Below, piece by piece: positions 37,412 through 46,752 of a DNA stretch of 64,000 bases (its first letter is position 1; the number at the start of each line of letters is the position of its first letter). The translations under genes were made by a program, and so were the position numbers. A model generated the notes under the pieces. It searched no databases, was not told where the DNA came from, and worked only from the letters and a program-made list of their open reading frames with translations. The DNA lies in the NCBI GenBank assembly GCA_023664455.1, contig JAMPFM010000003.1, positions 41,610 through 105,609 on the forward strand. The letters run 5' to 3'. This DNA comes from Blautia sp. GTDB taxonomy: Bacteria; Bacillota; Clostridia; Lachnospirales; Lachnospiraceae.

Positions 37412-37439
37412 TTGCAAATTTACCCAGATAGATTATAAT
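37412..37439 (+). promoter_or_regulatory. Promoter of the HD-GYP transcript
   Basis: TTGCAA (37412-37417), 16 bases, TATAAT (37434-37439). The transcript would start near 37446, before the 36-bp repeat block and the HD-GYP gene. Confidence 0.5.
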
Positions 37440-37471
37440 AGAAAATACAGTGAAATTTGGAAAGAAACTGA

Positions 37472-37672
37472 AATCAAGCAGGACAAGAAGCGGCAAAGTT
37501 AGAAGAAGATCAGGCAGGACAAAAAGAGATAGAACCGGAAGAGGATACGGCAGGACAGGAAGAGGCAAAGCCAGAAAAAGATAAGGCGGGACAAGAAGAG
37601 GCAAAGCCGGAAGAAGATAAAGCAAGTCAGTACTATGCACGCAGAAAAAAGAAGGGAAACGACAGCGGATGA
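37472..37672 (+). pseudogene. Open frame of four 36-bp repeats without a usual start codon
   Basis: Four tandem 36-bp units (37478-37513, -37549, -37585, -37621) encode a 12-residue acidic repeat of the type AGQEEAKPEEDK, with the frame kept in all units. The frame ends in TGA overlapping the next ATG (ATGA), which is typical of a coupled gene. No ATG, GTG or TTG occurs in this frame after the preceding stop at 37469. A GTG at 37450 opens another frame and one base of shift would join them. It may be a frameshifted gene or a gene with a non-standard start. Confidence 0.4.
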
Positions 37673-38925
37673 GCGTTATCAGCAGTAAAGATGTTTATGA
37701 GATTATCAGAAAAACACTGGGCATTATCAATACAAAAATCATGAATCATGGGGAAATTACCGGATATATATTATATAAGATGCTAGAGTGCGAGCAGCAG
37801 TATACGGAGCAGCAGTTAGTGGATTATACGATGCTTGGCATTCTCCATGATATCGGTCTGTTTAAGGAAGAGAATATCAAGAATATTTCCGATTTTGAGA
37901 CGAAGAATGTATGGACGCATTCCATTTATGGTTTTCTTTTCCTGAAATATCTGTCCCCGATGGATGATAAGGCAGAAATCGTGTTGTATCATCATCTGGA
38001 TTATAACCGCTATGGGATGATTCACAGCCGCTATAAACATATCATCGAGTGTTTGAATCTGGCGGATAGGATGGATACTTTCCTGAATTTGAAGGAAGAA
38101 AAGATTGAGAAGGATTTCTTCAGCCGCTACCGGGATATCAAGTTTTCCGGCGCCGCGCTGGATTTATTTCACAAGGCGGAGGCGAGGTATGGAATTACGA
38201 CCAACCTGGTCAATGGAACTTATAAGGAAGAACTGGCGGAACTGCTTGCCAAGAGGGCTTTTACGGAGCAGTATAAAAAAGGATTTCTGGAAATGCTGGT
38301 TTATACCATCGATTTTAGAAGCGAGCATACCGTAGTACATACGCTGGCGACAGTCAATTTCGGGCAGCAGATTGGCAGACTGATGCGGCTTGGCGGGAAG
38401 GATTTGCGGGATTTATACTATGGCGCGCTTCTGCATGATTTAGGAAAAATTGCGATTCCTATCAATATTCTGGAATCTACGGGTAGGTTGTCCGATGAGG
38501 AAATGAAGGTCATGAAGGCGCATGTCAGAATCACGGAGATGATTCTGGAAGGCGTAGTAGATGATGCGGTGTTACAGATTGCTGTCAGACATCATGAGAA
38601 ACTGGACGGCAGCGGTTATCATAGAGGACTGACAGGAGACCAGCTGACGCTGCCCCAGCAGATTGTGGCGGTCGCCGATATTTTGAGCGCGCTGTATGGG
38701 AAACGGAGTTATAAAGAGGCTTTTAGCAGTGATTTAATCCAGAAGATTATGACGGAAGACGCAGAGAACAATAAAATCAATAAAGAAGCTGTCGGTGTGC
38801 TCATGAGAAATTATGATAAGGTCATTGAGGAATTTGAGAAAGAGAAGGAAAATACCATCGGACTTTATCTGAAAATTAAAGAGCAATATGCGATTATCAG
38901 TGAGAAATTTAAGGCGTTTGATTAA
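37669..38925 (+). CDS. HD-GYP domain cyclic-di-GMP phosphodiesterase-like protein
   Basis: 418 residues with two HD-type domains: an N-terminal HD (LHDIGLFKEE near 60) and a C-terminal HD-GYP with LHDLGKIAIP, HHEKLDGSGYHRGL and VADILSALYGKRSY. The GYP triplet reads GYH. No receiver or membrane segment, so it is a soluble phosphodiesterase-like protein. ATG 37669 overlaps the end of the repeat frame upstream. A second HD-GYP protein is encoded at 13603. Confidence 0.9.
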   Translation: MSVISSKDVYEIIRKTLGIINTKIMNHGEITGYILYKMLECEQQYTEQQLVDYTMLGILHDIGLFKEENIKNISDFETKNVWTHSIYGFLFLKYLSPMDDKAEIVLYHHLDYNRYGMIHSRYKHIIECLNLADRMDTFLNLKEEKIEKDFFSRYRDIKFSGAALDLFHKAEARYGITTNLVNGTYKEELAELLAKRAFTEQYKKGFLEMLVYTIDFRSEHTVVHTLATVNFGQQIGRLMRLGGKDLRDLYYGALLHDLGKIAIPINILESTGRLSDEEMKVMKAHVRITEMILEGVVDDAVLQIAVRHHEKLDGSGYHRGLTGDQLTLPQQIVAVADILSALYGKRSYKEAFSSDLIQKIMTEDAENNKINKEAVGVLMRNYDKVIEEFEKEKENTIGLYLKIKEQYAIISEKFKAFD

Positions 38926-38969
38926 TAGTGGCTGTGTCTGGGATACTCGATATGCCGGTATGCCCGTTT

Positions 38970-38993
38970 CAGTCCGGTTTAAAGGACTGTTTC
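38970..38993 (+). terminator. Weak terminator after the HD-GYP gene
   Basis: CAGTCC (38970-38975) pairs with GGACTG (38984-38989), followed by TTTCT. Confidence 0.45.
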
Positions 38994-39066
38994 TATGCTA
39001 TAGTGGAAGCGGTAAGGATTTTTGGGAAGGAATGCCCGGAGCGATAGCGGGAAAGGTGGCATTCTT

Positions 39067-39450
39067 ATGAAAAAACAGTTGCATGTATCACGAAACCAGG
39101 CGGCGGGATTATTAAAACGCGGCGATATTTATTATGCCGATTTAGACCGGATGGAAGAGGCGAGAGGAAGCGAGCAGACCGGGAAACGTCCGGTTCTTGT
39201 GATTCAGAATGATATTGGGAATTTCTATGCGCCGACGACGATTGTAGCGATTCTGACGACGAAGAAGAAGCGGAATCTGCCAACCCATGTGACCCTGCGT
39301 GGGTTTAAAGGATTAGAACGGGTGAGTACTGTCTGTCTGGAGCAGATTAAGACGATTGATAAAAGCCGTCTGGAAAACTACCGGGGCAATATCGGAAGAG
39401 AAGCGATGAAAGAAATTGAGAAAGCGATTGCAGTCAGCCTTGGCGCCTGA
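39067..39450 (+). CDS. MazF/PemK family endoribonuclease toxin
   Basis: 127 residues; KRGDIYYADLD, GSEQTGKRPVLVIQND and HVTLRG are typical of MazF-type sequence-specific mRNA interferases. ATG 39067 with AAAGGTGG upstream; the frame to 39022 gives 15 more residues with no ribosome site. No MazE-type antitoxin lies upstream (38926-39066 is non-coding) or downstream. Confidence 0.9.
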   Translation: MKKQLHVSRNQAAGLLKRGDIYYADLDRMEEARGSEQTGKRPVLVIQNDIGNFYAPTTIVAILTTKKKRNLPTHVTLRGFKGLERVSTVCLEQIKTIDKSRLENYRGNIGREAMKEIEKAIAVSLGA

Positions 39451-39553
39451 GGAAAGATGGAATAGGCAGATAGTGGAAACGGCATTCACCTTTTATTGGA
39501 ATTTTGTCTGTAAAATTTTCATTGGATTTTTATAAGATATTCGGAATCCATGC

Positions 39554-39582
39554 TTGTCAGCCGTGGAAATATTGGATATAAT
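39554..39582 (+). promoter_or_regulatory. Promoter of the chemoreceptor-like gene
   Basis: TTGTCA (39554-39559), 17 bases, TATAAT (39577-39582), 64 bases before the ATG. Confidence 0.65.
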
Positions 39583-39645
39583 AGTGGACAGTGAAACGGA
39601 ATAAAATCTATAAAAAACGCTATAGAATCAGAAAGGGAGAACATT

Positions 39646-40950
39646 ATGGATACAAGTAAGAAAAAGGATTTAATTGGTAAAATTATAGGGGTTGCGGCTG
39701 CATTATTTTCACCTCTGCTCATTGCCCAGATTATTATCTTAGTGCTGCTTTCCAAAAATGTCATTAGTGTTATGGTAGCGATGATTTTGACATTTCTTGT
39801 GGTGGCTGCCATTATGGTTTGCGCTGTCATGGGAATCCGTTCGCTTTTGATGCCGATTCGTGCGATTGTTTCGGATACTTCCGGTGAAGCGGCGGATGAT
39901 AGAATGGCGCAGCGCATCAATAAGATGGCGGAGCGGCAGGACGGTATCGGCGAGATGATTCGTAAAATCAATCAGACGGTTGAAGGGTTAGCCGTTATTA
40001 TTAAAGGAATCAAAAGCGCATCTGGCGAGCTGGAAAGCATATCTTCCGATTTTCAGCGGATGTTTGAGGAAATGGAAGGCTCCATGCAGGAAACTACCGG
40101 CGCGGTAGATACGATTACCAATAATACGGTGTCCCAGGTAAATTATACTCATGACATGAAGAATAAGATTGACGCCATCAGTACGGCGATTGAGAATATT
40201 AATGCGAATATCAAGGCGTTGACGAAGAGTACGGATTTGGTTGAGAATTGTAATAATGACGCACAGCGCATTATGAGCGAGCTGATTGTCATCAGTGAAG
40301 ACAGCGGCGCAGCCATTAAGGAAGTAAAGGCGCAGACGGACCGCACGAATCAGTCGGCACAGCAGATTCATACGGCGGCGGAAATTATCGCAGGTATTTC
40401 CAATCAGACGAATCTGCTTGCCCTCAATGCAAGTATCGAGGCGGCAAGAGCGGGCGAGCATGGAAAAGGTTTTGCTGTCGTTGCAGAGGAAATCAGGCTT
40501 CTTGCAGACCAATCCAAAGAGTCCACGGGGCAGATTAATAAGATTGTCAATGAATTAATCGCCAATTCAGATATCAGTGTGAAGATTACAGAGCGCGTTT
40601 CAGAAGCATTTATGGAGCAGAATAAAAAGATTCAGGAAACGGAAAGCATTTTCAATGCGCTGCATGAAGAAATTGCGGAAGTCAGCAATGCAATTAAAGG
40701 CATTGATTCCGAGATGGGTGATTTGAACGATCATAAAGCCGTGATTGAAAGCAGTGTATCTTCGATGACCGATTTTGTGGAAGAGAATGCGAAACATGCA
40801 AGTCTGACCTCTGAGAATATGGAAAGCCTGGAAGAGATGGTCAGCGACTGCAACGATATGACGCAGAAGGTTGTAAACGTATCGGAGGAGCTGATAGGAT
40901 ATATCAGGAAATTCGACATGGAGTCGATTAAGAGTAAGTTAGAGTCATAG
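39646..40950 (+). CDS. Methyl-accepting chemotaxis-like protein without a sensor domain
   Basis: 434 residues with two adjacent membrane segments (about 11-32 and 38-62) separated by only a few residues, then a linker region, and an MCP signalling domain (about 150-420) with the hairpin tip [24 protein letters not shown] in two parts: [18 protein letters not shown] and [16 protein letters not shown]. The lack of an external ligand domain suggests membrane or cytoplasmic sensing. No other chemotaxis gene lies in the window. Confidence 0.9.
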   Translation: MDTSKKKDLIGKIIGVAAALFSPLLIAQIIILVLLSKNVISVMVAMILTFLVVAAIMVCAVMGIRSLLMPIRAIVSDTSGEAADDRMAQRINKMAERQDGIGEMIRKINQTVEGLAVIIKGIKSASGELESISSDFQRMFEEMEGSMQETTGAVDTITNNTVSQVNYTHDMKNKIDAISTAIENINANIKALTKSTDLVENCNNDAQRIMSELIVISEDSGAAIKEVKAQTDRTNQSAQQIHTAAEIIAGISNQTNLLALNASIEAARAGEHGKGFAVVAEEIRLLADQSKESTGQINKIVNELIANSDISVKITERVSEAFMEQNKKIQETESIFNALHEEIAEVSNAIKGIDSEMGDLNDHKAVIESSVSSMTDFVEENAKHASLTSENMESLEEMVSDCNDMTQKVVNVSEELIGYIRKFDMESIKSKLES

Positions 40951-41110
40951 AGAGATAGATGGATAGATATATAGAGATATAAAGATATGTAGATATATAG
41001 AGATATAAAGATATGTAGATATAGAGATATAAAGATATGTAGATATATAGAGATATATAGAAATATATAGAGATATATGGAAATATATAGATGCATAGAT
41101 ACATATGTGA
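40951..41110. repeat. AT-rich tandem repeat (26-bp unit)
   Basis: Two identical 26-bp units (40965-40990 and 40991-41016), a 24-bp variant (41017-41040) and degenerate copies to about 41105, all of an AGATATAGAGATATAAAG type. Nested within is a shorter GATATA periodicity. The only frames through it are repetitive. Confidence 0.9.
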
Positions 41111-41236
41111 ATAAAAGCATAGAAACATAAGGCAGCGGGATGAATCCTTATAGCATAGAGACCGTATTTTTCAAAAGAATGCGGTCTCTTTTGACGAATG
41201 ATATAGTATGGGGCTGCCCTGATATGGAGGATTAGT

Positions 41237-43858
41237 ATGATAGTTGGGATGATAGCAAATACAATACAGTTAGCAGGCGTCTGCATTCCCTTCGTGGGAT
41301 GTGTATCCCTTTTGAGGAAAGCGCAGAGCAGGACTTCTATGTATCTGCTGCTTGCCAATCTGGGATGTCTGATTATTAATGGAAGCTATCTGCTGTTTCT
41401 TCAGACGACGACAGACGAAGGAGCGGTCATTGCCCTGAAGATGGAATATTTCGGGAATGTTGTTTTCTATCTGACGTTTGGATTATTTTTGTGGTCGTAT
41501 CTGAGGTTGAAACGGCATAGATGGGCGCGGCTGCTGTTCTTATTCTGGTGTGTACAGGATTTGTGTTTTCTATTCTGTATCTGGAGCGGTGTAGGAATCG
41601 AATTAGTTTTTGAGGATTTCTGGTTTCTATGGGATGGGAATCTTGGGCTGATATTTATGCAATCGACGCCTGGCGTTCTTTATATGACGCGGTACGCTAC
41701 CATATGTCTGATTCTGCTTTGTGGTATGATTTATACGATTGTGCGTATGTTTCGCGTGCAGATTGCATCAGAGCGCAATAATCTGGCAAAACTGGCAGGA
41801 GCGCAGTTTGTAATCTGTATGTCCCTGATTCTGATGCTTTTATTCAATTTTTCTATTGATATCGTGCCGATATGCGCTTCTTTATCCATTTTATCCATTA
41901 TCATCAGCGTGCGCCGGGATGAGTTTTTCGGGATTGCAGAGCTGGGAAGGGAATGGATGTTAGAGCAGATGGGGGATGCATTTGTTATCGTAGATGAGAT
42001 GTATGGATATCTGGATTCCAGCCCCTATGCCAGAAAAGTTTTTACGGAGTTAAATTATAAGCAGCAGAATGAGACCGTATCGGGTGATATGTATAGAATG
42101 TTTACGAATACGGAAAAAATACAGCAGATTTACGGTAAATATTATCATAAGAAAGTCATGGAATTTCGTACAAAGGGCGAAATCGTAGGATATGGGCTAT
42201 TTCTTGCAGATATCACGGAACAACATGAGTTGATGGAGCGTGTCAGACAGGAAAAAGAGCGCGCAGACGCAGCCAATCAGGCGAAAAGCGCTTTTGTATC
42301 CAATGTATCCCATGAAATCCGCACACCAATGAATGCGATTGTCGGCATGACACAGATTATGCTTCGCAGGGATTTGCCTAAACAGGATAAAGAATATCTG
42401 ATGAATATACGAAATTCCGGTAATGCATTGCTGGCGATTATCAACGATCTTCTGGATATGTCCAAGATTGAAGCGGGTAAGATGGAGCTGGTGGATGAGG
42501 AATATGATTTCATGACCATGCTAAACGATTTGGGCATGATTATCTTAAACCGGATTGGCAATAAGCCGGTGGAGCTGCTCTTTGACATCGATAAGGATAT
42601 TCCGGCAAAACTTTATGGCGATGCACTGCGAATCCGCCAGATTATCATTAATCTGATGAACAATGCCACCAAATTTACGGAGGAAGGCTCTGTTACGCTG
42701 ACTGTAAAAGTAGCGCAGATAGAGAAACGGGATATAGAGCTGTTTCTTTCGGTCAAGGATACCGGGCAGGGAATCCGGGAAGAGGATATCGGCAGACTTT
42801 TCGGTTCTTTCCAGCAGGTGGATGTTAAGAAGAATCACCAGAAAGAAGGTACGGGACTGGGGTTGTCCATTGTCAAGCAGCTAGTAGAGTTGATGCACGG
42901 GACTATTGGCGTGAAAAGCGAATACGGAAAGGGCAGCGAGTTTTATTTTACCATTCATCAGCGTATCGAGGATGAGAGGAAAGCGGCGCAGATTGTAGCG
43001 GGACAAAATGCCGTAATCGCAGGAAGCATGAAAAATCCGGCAGCCCAGGAAATGCTTAGGAAACTGGCACAGCAATATGGGCTTTCTTATGTAGGGGATA
43101 TGATGACGGAAGATGCAAGAGCTCTTTTATCAGACAAATCTACGGAGGTTTCACCTGCTAAAGAGTCCGGGCAGGAAGATAGAAAAGAGAAAGGAAAAAT
43201 AGTTTATTTTACAGACCGCTACGATGAACTAGGCAGCGAAGAAAAAGAAAGACTGTCGGCTTGTGGAGCGATAATATGCGGCTTACAGAATCCGATGACG
43301 GAAAGTAATCTTCCGGAAGAGATTCTTACGCAGAATAAACCGCTGTACAGTTATTCTTTCTGTAATATTATCGAAGATAAAAAGAATGCGCCAGAGGCAG
43401 AGGATAAGAATAGAGAGGCCTATCAGGATACTGCTACAGGTGCGGATGAAACGGATTTGGAATTTACGGCGCAGGGAGCGCGGGTTCTGATTGTGGATGA
43501 TAATGAGATTAACTGCATGGTGGCGGAAGAGATGTTAAAACCGCTTCAGATGCAGATAGAGTTGGTCTCAGACGGCGCACAGGCATTGAAGATGGTGCAA
43601 GAGTCACAATATGATATGATTTTCATGGATCATCTGATGCCTGTTATGAATGGCATTGAAGCGACTAAGGCGATACGGGCGCTGGAAGGAAATTATTATC
43701 AGGGCGTTCCGATTATCGCGCTGACAGGAAATACGGCGAGAGAGCAGCAGAATGAGTACCTGCAAGCCGGAATGAGCGATTATTTATCGAAACCGATTGA
43801 TATGAAAGACATTTTTGCCATGATTAGAAAGTGGATGCCGGATAAAATTCAGGGATGA
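41237..43858 (+). CDS. Hybrid sensor histidine kinase with 7TM N-terminus
   Basis: 873 residues. The N-terminus has about seven membrane segments (1-225) of the histidine-kinase 7TM type; then a PAS-like region (about 230-325), HisKA with His359 in NVSHEIRTPMNA, HATPase_c (N-box NLMNNATKFTEEG), a linker with a damaged receiver-like segment (about 590-710), and a C-terminal REC domain with Asp798 (FMDHLMPVMNG). No own response-regulator gene adjoins; the relay may end elsewhere. GGAGG precedes the ATG. Confidence 0.93.
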   Translation: MIVGMIANTIQLAGVCIPFVGCVSLLRKAQSRTSMYLLLANLGCLIINGSYLLFLQTTTDEGAVIALKMEYFGNVVFYLTFGLFLWSYLRLKRHRWARLLFLFWCVQDLCFLFCIWSGVGIELVFEDFWFLWDGNLGLIFMQSTPGVLYMTRYATICLILLCGMIYTIVRMFRVQIASERNNLAKLAGAQFVICMSLILMLLFNFSIDIVPICASLSILSIIISVRRDEFFGIAELGREWMLEQMGDAFVIVDEMYGYLDSSPYARKVFTELNYKQQNETVSGDMYRMFTNTEKIQQIYGKYYHKKVMEFRTKGEIVGYGLFLADITEQHELMERVRQEKERADAANQAKSAFVSNVSHEIRTPMNAIVGMTQIMLRRDLPKQDKEYLMNIRNSGNALLAIINDLLDMSKIEAGKMELVDEEYDFMTMLNDLGMIILNRIGNKPVELLFDIDKDIPAKLYGDALRIRQIIINLMNNATKFTEEGSVTLTVKVAQIEKRDIELFLSVKDTGQGIREEDIGRLFGSFQQVDVKKNHQKEGTGLGLSIVKQLVELMHGTIGVKSEYGKGSEFYFTIHQRIEDERKAAQIVAGQNAVIAGSMKNPAAQEMLRKLAQQYGLSYVGDMMTEDARALLSDKSTEVSPAKESGQEDRKEKGKIVYFTDRYDELGSEEKERLSACGAIICGLQNPMTESNLPEEILTQNKPLYSYSFCNIIEDKKNAPEAEDKNREAYQDTATGADETDLEFTAQGARVLIVDDNEINCMVAEEMLKPLQMQIELVSDGAQALKMVQESQYDMIFMDHLMPVMNGIEATKAIRALEGNYYQGVPIIALTGNTAREQQNEYLQAGMSDYLSKPIDMKDIFAMIRKWMPDKIQG

Positions 43859-43929
43859 GGCAGTAAGCGGGTTTCGGGAAGCGGAAGCAGGAAGGATAGA
43901 TGTTAAACAGGATTTAGGGCGGAGCGTAT

Positions 43930-44847
43930 ATGGGGAAAGAAAAGAGAGCGATAGAAAAAGAAAGCAACGGGCAGGATAGGGCATTTCGGGAAGTTGCGGA
44001 TAAGGTAGCCTTGATAACCATTCTGGGGAATCTGGTTTTGTCTGTTTTTAAACTTGCCGCAGGACTGATAGCCCATTCCCAGGCTATGGTCAGCGACGCC
44101 GTACATTCAGCTTCGGACGTTTTCAGTACTGTCGTGGTCATGATTGGTGTCAGACTGTCTTCTAAAGCGTCTGATAAGGAGCACCCTTACGGGCATGAAC
44201 GAATGGAATGCGTGGCGGCGATTGTCTTAGCGATGGTACTCTTTGTTACTGGGCTGGGTATCGGGATTGAGGCGTTGAAAAATATCTTACAGGGGCATTA
44301 CGCCGATTTGCAGACTCCCGGCATACTCGCCATGATTGCCGCAATCGTGTCCATTTTAGGGAAAGAAGCGATGTTCTGGTATACGAAAATCAATGCAAAT
44401 CGCATAGATTCCAGCGCATTGATGGCAGATGCGTGGCATCACCGCTCCGACGCCTTATCTTCCGTGGGCGCGCTTATCGGTATCGCGGGCGCCAGGATGG
44501 GATTTCCAGTCATGGATTCGATTGCCAGTCTGGTTATTTTTCTTTTCATTGTGAAGGCGGCATATGAGATTTTCATGGATGCGGTGGATAAGATGGTGGA
44601 CCACTCCTGTGATGAAGATACGGAGAGGCAGATATGCGACTGCGTCATGGAAAATGCGCAGGTAGTAGGGATTGATTTACTGCATACGCGCATTTTCGGC
44701 AATAAAATTTATGTGGATATCGAGATTGAAGTGGACGGTTCTTATACGTTAAAAAGAGCGCATGAGATTGCGGAAGAAGTGCATGAAAATATCGAGCGGA
44801 ATTTTCCGAAGATTAAACATATTATGGTGCATGTAAATCCGGCATAG
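43930..44847 (+). CDS. Cation diffusion facilitator family transporter
   Basis: 305 residues, six membrane segments and a C-terminal cytoplasmic domain. Metal-binding residues are in SDAVHSASD (segment 2) and ADAWHHRSD (segment 5), the second richer in His than most family members and typical of the DxxHRSD zinc/manganese/iron type. It likely exports divalent metal. The first copy of a 36-bp repeat overlaps its stop codon. Confidence 0.93.
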   Translation: MGKEKRAIEKESNGQDRAFREVADKVALITILGNLVLSVFKLAAGLIAHSQAMVSDAVHSASDVFSTVVVMIGVRLSSKASDKEHPYGHERMECVAAIVLAMVLFVTGLGIGIEALKNILQGHYADLQTPGILAMIAAIVSILGKEAMFWYTKINANRIDSSALMADAWHHRSDALSSVGALIGIAGARMGFPVMDSIASLVIFLFIVKAAYEIFMDAVDKMVDHSCDEDTERQICDCVMENAQVVGIDLLHTRIFGNKIYVDIEIEVDGSYTLKRAHEIAEEVHENIERNFPKIKHIMVHVNPA

Positions 44848-44948
44848 AAGGAAGAATATGCGATACATGGAAATCTGGCATAGGGGAAAGAATATGCGAT
44901 ACATGGAAATCTGACATAGAGGAAAGAATATAGGGGAAATGGAAATTC
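44841..44948 (+). repeat. 36-bp intergenic tandem repeat starting inside a gene end
   Basis: Copies at 44841-44876 and 44877-44912 differ at three positions; a third (44913-44948) is degenerate and a fourth fragment follows. Copy 1 contains the CDF stop codon. The copies abut with no spacers. Confidence 0.85.
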
Positions 44949-44989
44949 AGTATAGAAGAAAGAATAATAAAAAACAGGAGGAGTAAAGT

Positions 44990-45967
44990 ATGTGTACAGC
45001 GGCAACTTATAAGACAAAAGATTTTTATTTCGGGCGTACTCTGGATTATGAATTTTCTTATGGGGATGAAGTGGTGATAACGCCCCAGAATTATGTATTC
45101 CCATTACGGGATGCCGGTGCGACGCTGGCAAGTCATTATGCCATGATTGGCATGGCGCATGTAATTGCGGATTATCCACTCTATTATGATGCAGTGAATG
45201 AAAAGGGACTCGGCATGGCGGGGCTTAATTTCGTCGGCAATGCAGTTTACCGGGACAAGGAGCCGGGAAAAGAGAATATCACACAGTTTGAGCTGATACC
45301 CTGGATTCTCGGACAGTGCGCTACCGTGAAAGAAGCGAGGGATTTACTGGATACAATCAATCTGACGAATACGCCGTTTAGCGACAAACTGCCTCTGGCG
45401 CAGTTACATTGGCTGATTGCGGATGAAAAAGAAGCAATTACATTGGAATCCGTCAAAGAGGGAATTAAAGTATACGATAATCCGGCGGGCGTTCTGACCA
45501 ATAATCCGCCGTTTCCAGAGCAGATGTCACAACTAAATAATTATATGCATCTTTCACCGAAAAATCCGCCGAATCAGTTTTCCGACAAGCTGCCCCTGTA
45601 TGCCCATAGTCGGGGGATGGGCGCGCTGGGACTGCCCGGAGATTTATCTTCCCAGTCACGTTTTGTCAGAGTGGCGTTTACCAAAATGAATGCAGTTTCC
45701 GGCGATTCGGAGGCAGAAAGCGTGAATCAGTTTTTCCATATTCTCGGTTCCGTGGAACAGCAGAGAGGTTGCTGCGACGTCGGGGATGGCAAATATGAGA
45801 TAACGCTATATACGTCCTGCTGCAACGCCAGTAAAGGCATATATTATTACACGACTTATGGCAATCACCAGATTACGGCGGTGGACATGCATAAGGCGGC
45901 TTTAGAGGGCGCTTCTTTAGTGCGGTTTTCACCGGTCACGGAAGAACAGGTCCACTGGCAGAATTAG
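44990..45967 (+). CDS. Choloylglycine hydrolase family (bile salt hydrolase-like)
   Basis: N-terminal nucleophile hydrolase, 325 residues. The nucleophile Cys2 follows the initiator Met (MCTAA), with the catalytic set Arg16, Asp19, Asn172 (TNNPPF) and Arg224 (SQSRFVRV) in place. The sequence GLNFVGNAVY is close to bile salt hydrolases, so deconjugation of bile salts is likely; penicillin V or acyl-homoserine lactone activity cannot be excluded. No signal peptide. Strong AGGAGG. Confidence 0.93.
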   Translation: MCTAATYKTKDFYFGRTLDYEFSYGDEVVITPQNYVFPLRDAGATLASHYAMIGMAHVIADYPLYYDAVNEKGLGMAGLNFVGNAVYRDKEPGKENITQFELIPWILGQCATVKEARDLLDTINLTNTPFSDKLPLAQLHWLIADEKEAITLESVKEGIKVYDNPAGVLTNNPPFPEQMSQLNNYMHLSPKNPPNQFSDKLPLYAHSRGMGALGLPGDLSSQSRFVRVAFTKMNAVSGDSEAESVNQFFHILGSVEQQRGCCDVGDGKYEITLYTSCCNASKGIYYYTTYGNHQITAVDMHKAALEGASLVRFSPVTEEQVHWQN

Positions 45968-46006
45968 GGCTGCAAAAGTGGCAGGATAAAAGGAGGCGGC
46001 GCATAG

Positions 46007-46747
46007 ATGAAAATTGCAATCTGTGATGATGAGAAGGCTGTCAGGGAAATACTCGGCAGCCAGGTTTTAAAACATTGCCCTACAGCGGCGCTGTCCTTTT
46101 ATCAGTCCGGGGAAGAGCTGCTTGCGGCAGATGGGCAGCCGGATATTTTATTTCTGGATATTCTGATGCCGGGGGAAGACGGCATGGAAACGGCAAGGAA
46201 GTTTCGCAGTCGGAATAAGAAGGCGATTCTGATTTTTGTGACGGCGGCAGAGGAATATGTATTTCAAGCGTTTGACGTGGGGGCTTTTCAGTACCTTGTC
46301 AAGCCCTTTACGGATGATAAATTTGCTTCCATCTTGCAAAGGGCGGTGGAAGAATGCCGGGAAGCTTCCCGGAAAACGACACAAGTGTCAGAAAACGATT
46401 CTGCTTCAGAAGAAAATGAAAGATGTTTTCTGGTGAAGACGGGCGGAACCTGTGTAAGAATCCCTTTTGCTGATATCGTCTATGCAGAAGTGCTCAACCG
46501 CAAAGTCACCATCCATACGATGCAGGAAGATGTGGAATATTACGGAAGGCTTTCCGAGCTGGAAAAACAGGCGGGGGACAATTTCTTCCGGGTGCATAGG
46601 GCTTATCTGGTTCATTTTAAATATGTGGCGCGGTATAATGCGTCAACGGTCTGGCTGGAAAAGGGAAGCGCACTGATGGCGAAATCTAAATTCCCGGAGT
46701 TTGTAAAAAAATATCTGGCATATAACCGGAAGAGGGGAAACGGCTGA
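46007..46747 (+). CDS. LytTR-type response regulator (AgrA class)
   Basis: Receiver domain with Asp51 (LFLDILMPGEDG) and a C-terminal LytTR DNA-binding domain (about 145-245: EVLNRKVTIHT, FFRVHRAYLVH). 246 residues. AAAGGAGG upstream. It pairs with the GHKL kinase 6 bases downstream; no peptide pheromone gene was seen between them or nearby. Confidence 0.94.
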   Translation: MKIAICDDEKAVREILGSQVLKHCPTAALSFYQSGEELLAADGQPDILFLDILMPGEDGMETARKFRSRNKKAILIFVTAAEEYVFQAFDVGAFQYLVKPFTDDKFASILQRAVEECREASRKTTQVSENDSASEENERCFLVKTGGTCVRIPFADIVYAEVLNRKVTIHTMQEDVEYYGRLSELEKQAGDNFFRVHRAYLVHFKYVARYNASTVWLEKGSALMAKSKFPEFVKKYLAYNRKRGNG

Positions 46748-46752
46748 CAAAC

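Noticed and set aside
37478-37621. CRISPR array from the 36-bp repeats (also considered for 44841-44948)
   Set aside because: The units abut without spacers and no cas gene is present.
38926-39066. Cyclic-di-GMP riboswitch before mazF, suggested by the nearby HD-GYP gene
   Set aside because: The conserved riboswitch core sequences are not present; only a weak terminator hairpin was seen.
40731-41358. Three minus-strand frames over the AT-rich repeat, rich in Tyr, Ile and Ser
   Set aside because: They follow only from the satellite repeat and overlap the chemoreceptor gene and the start of the hybrid kinase; no ribosome sites or protein-like composition.
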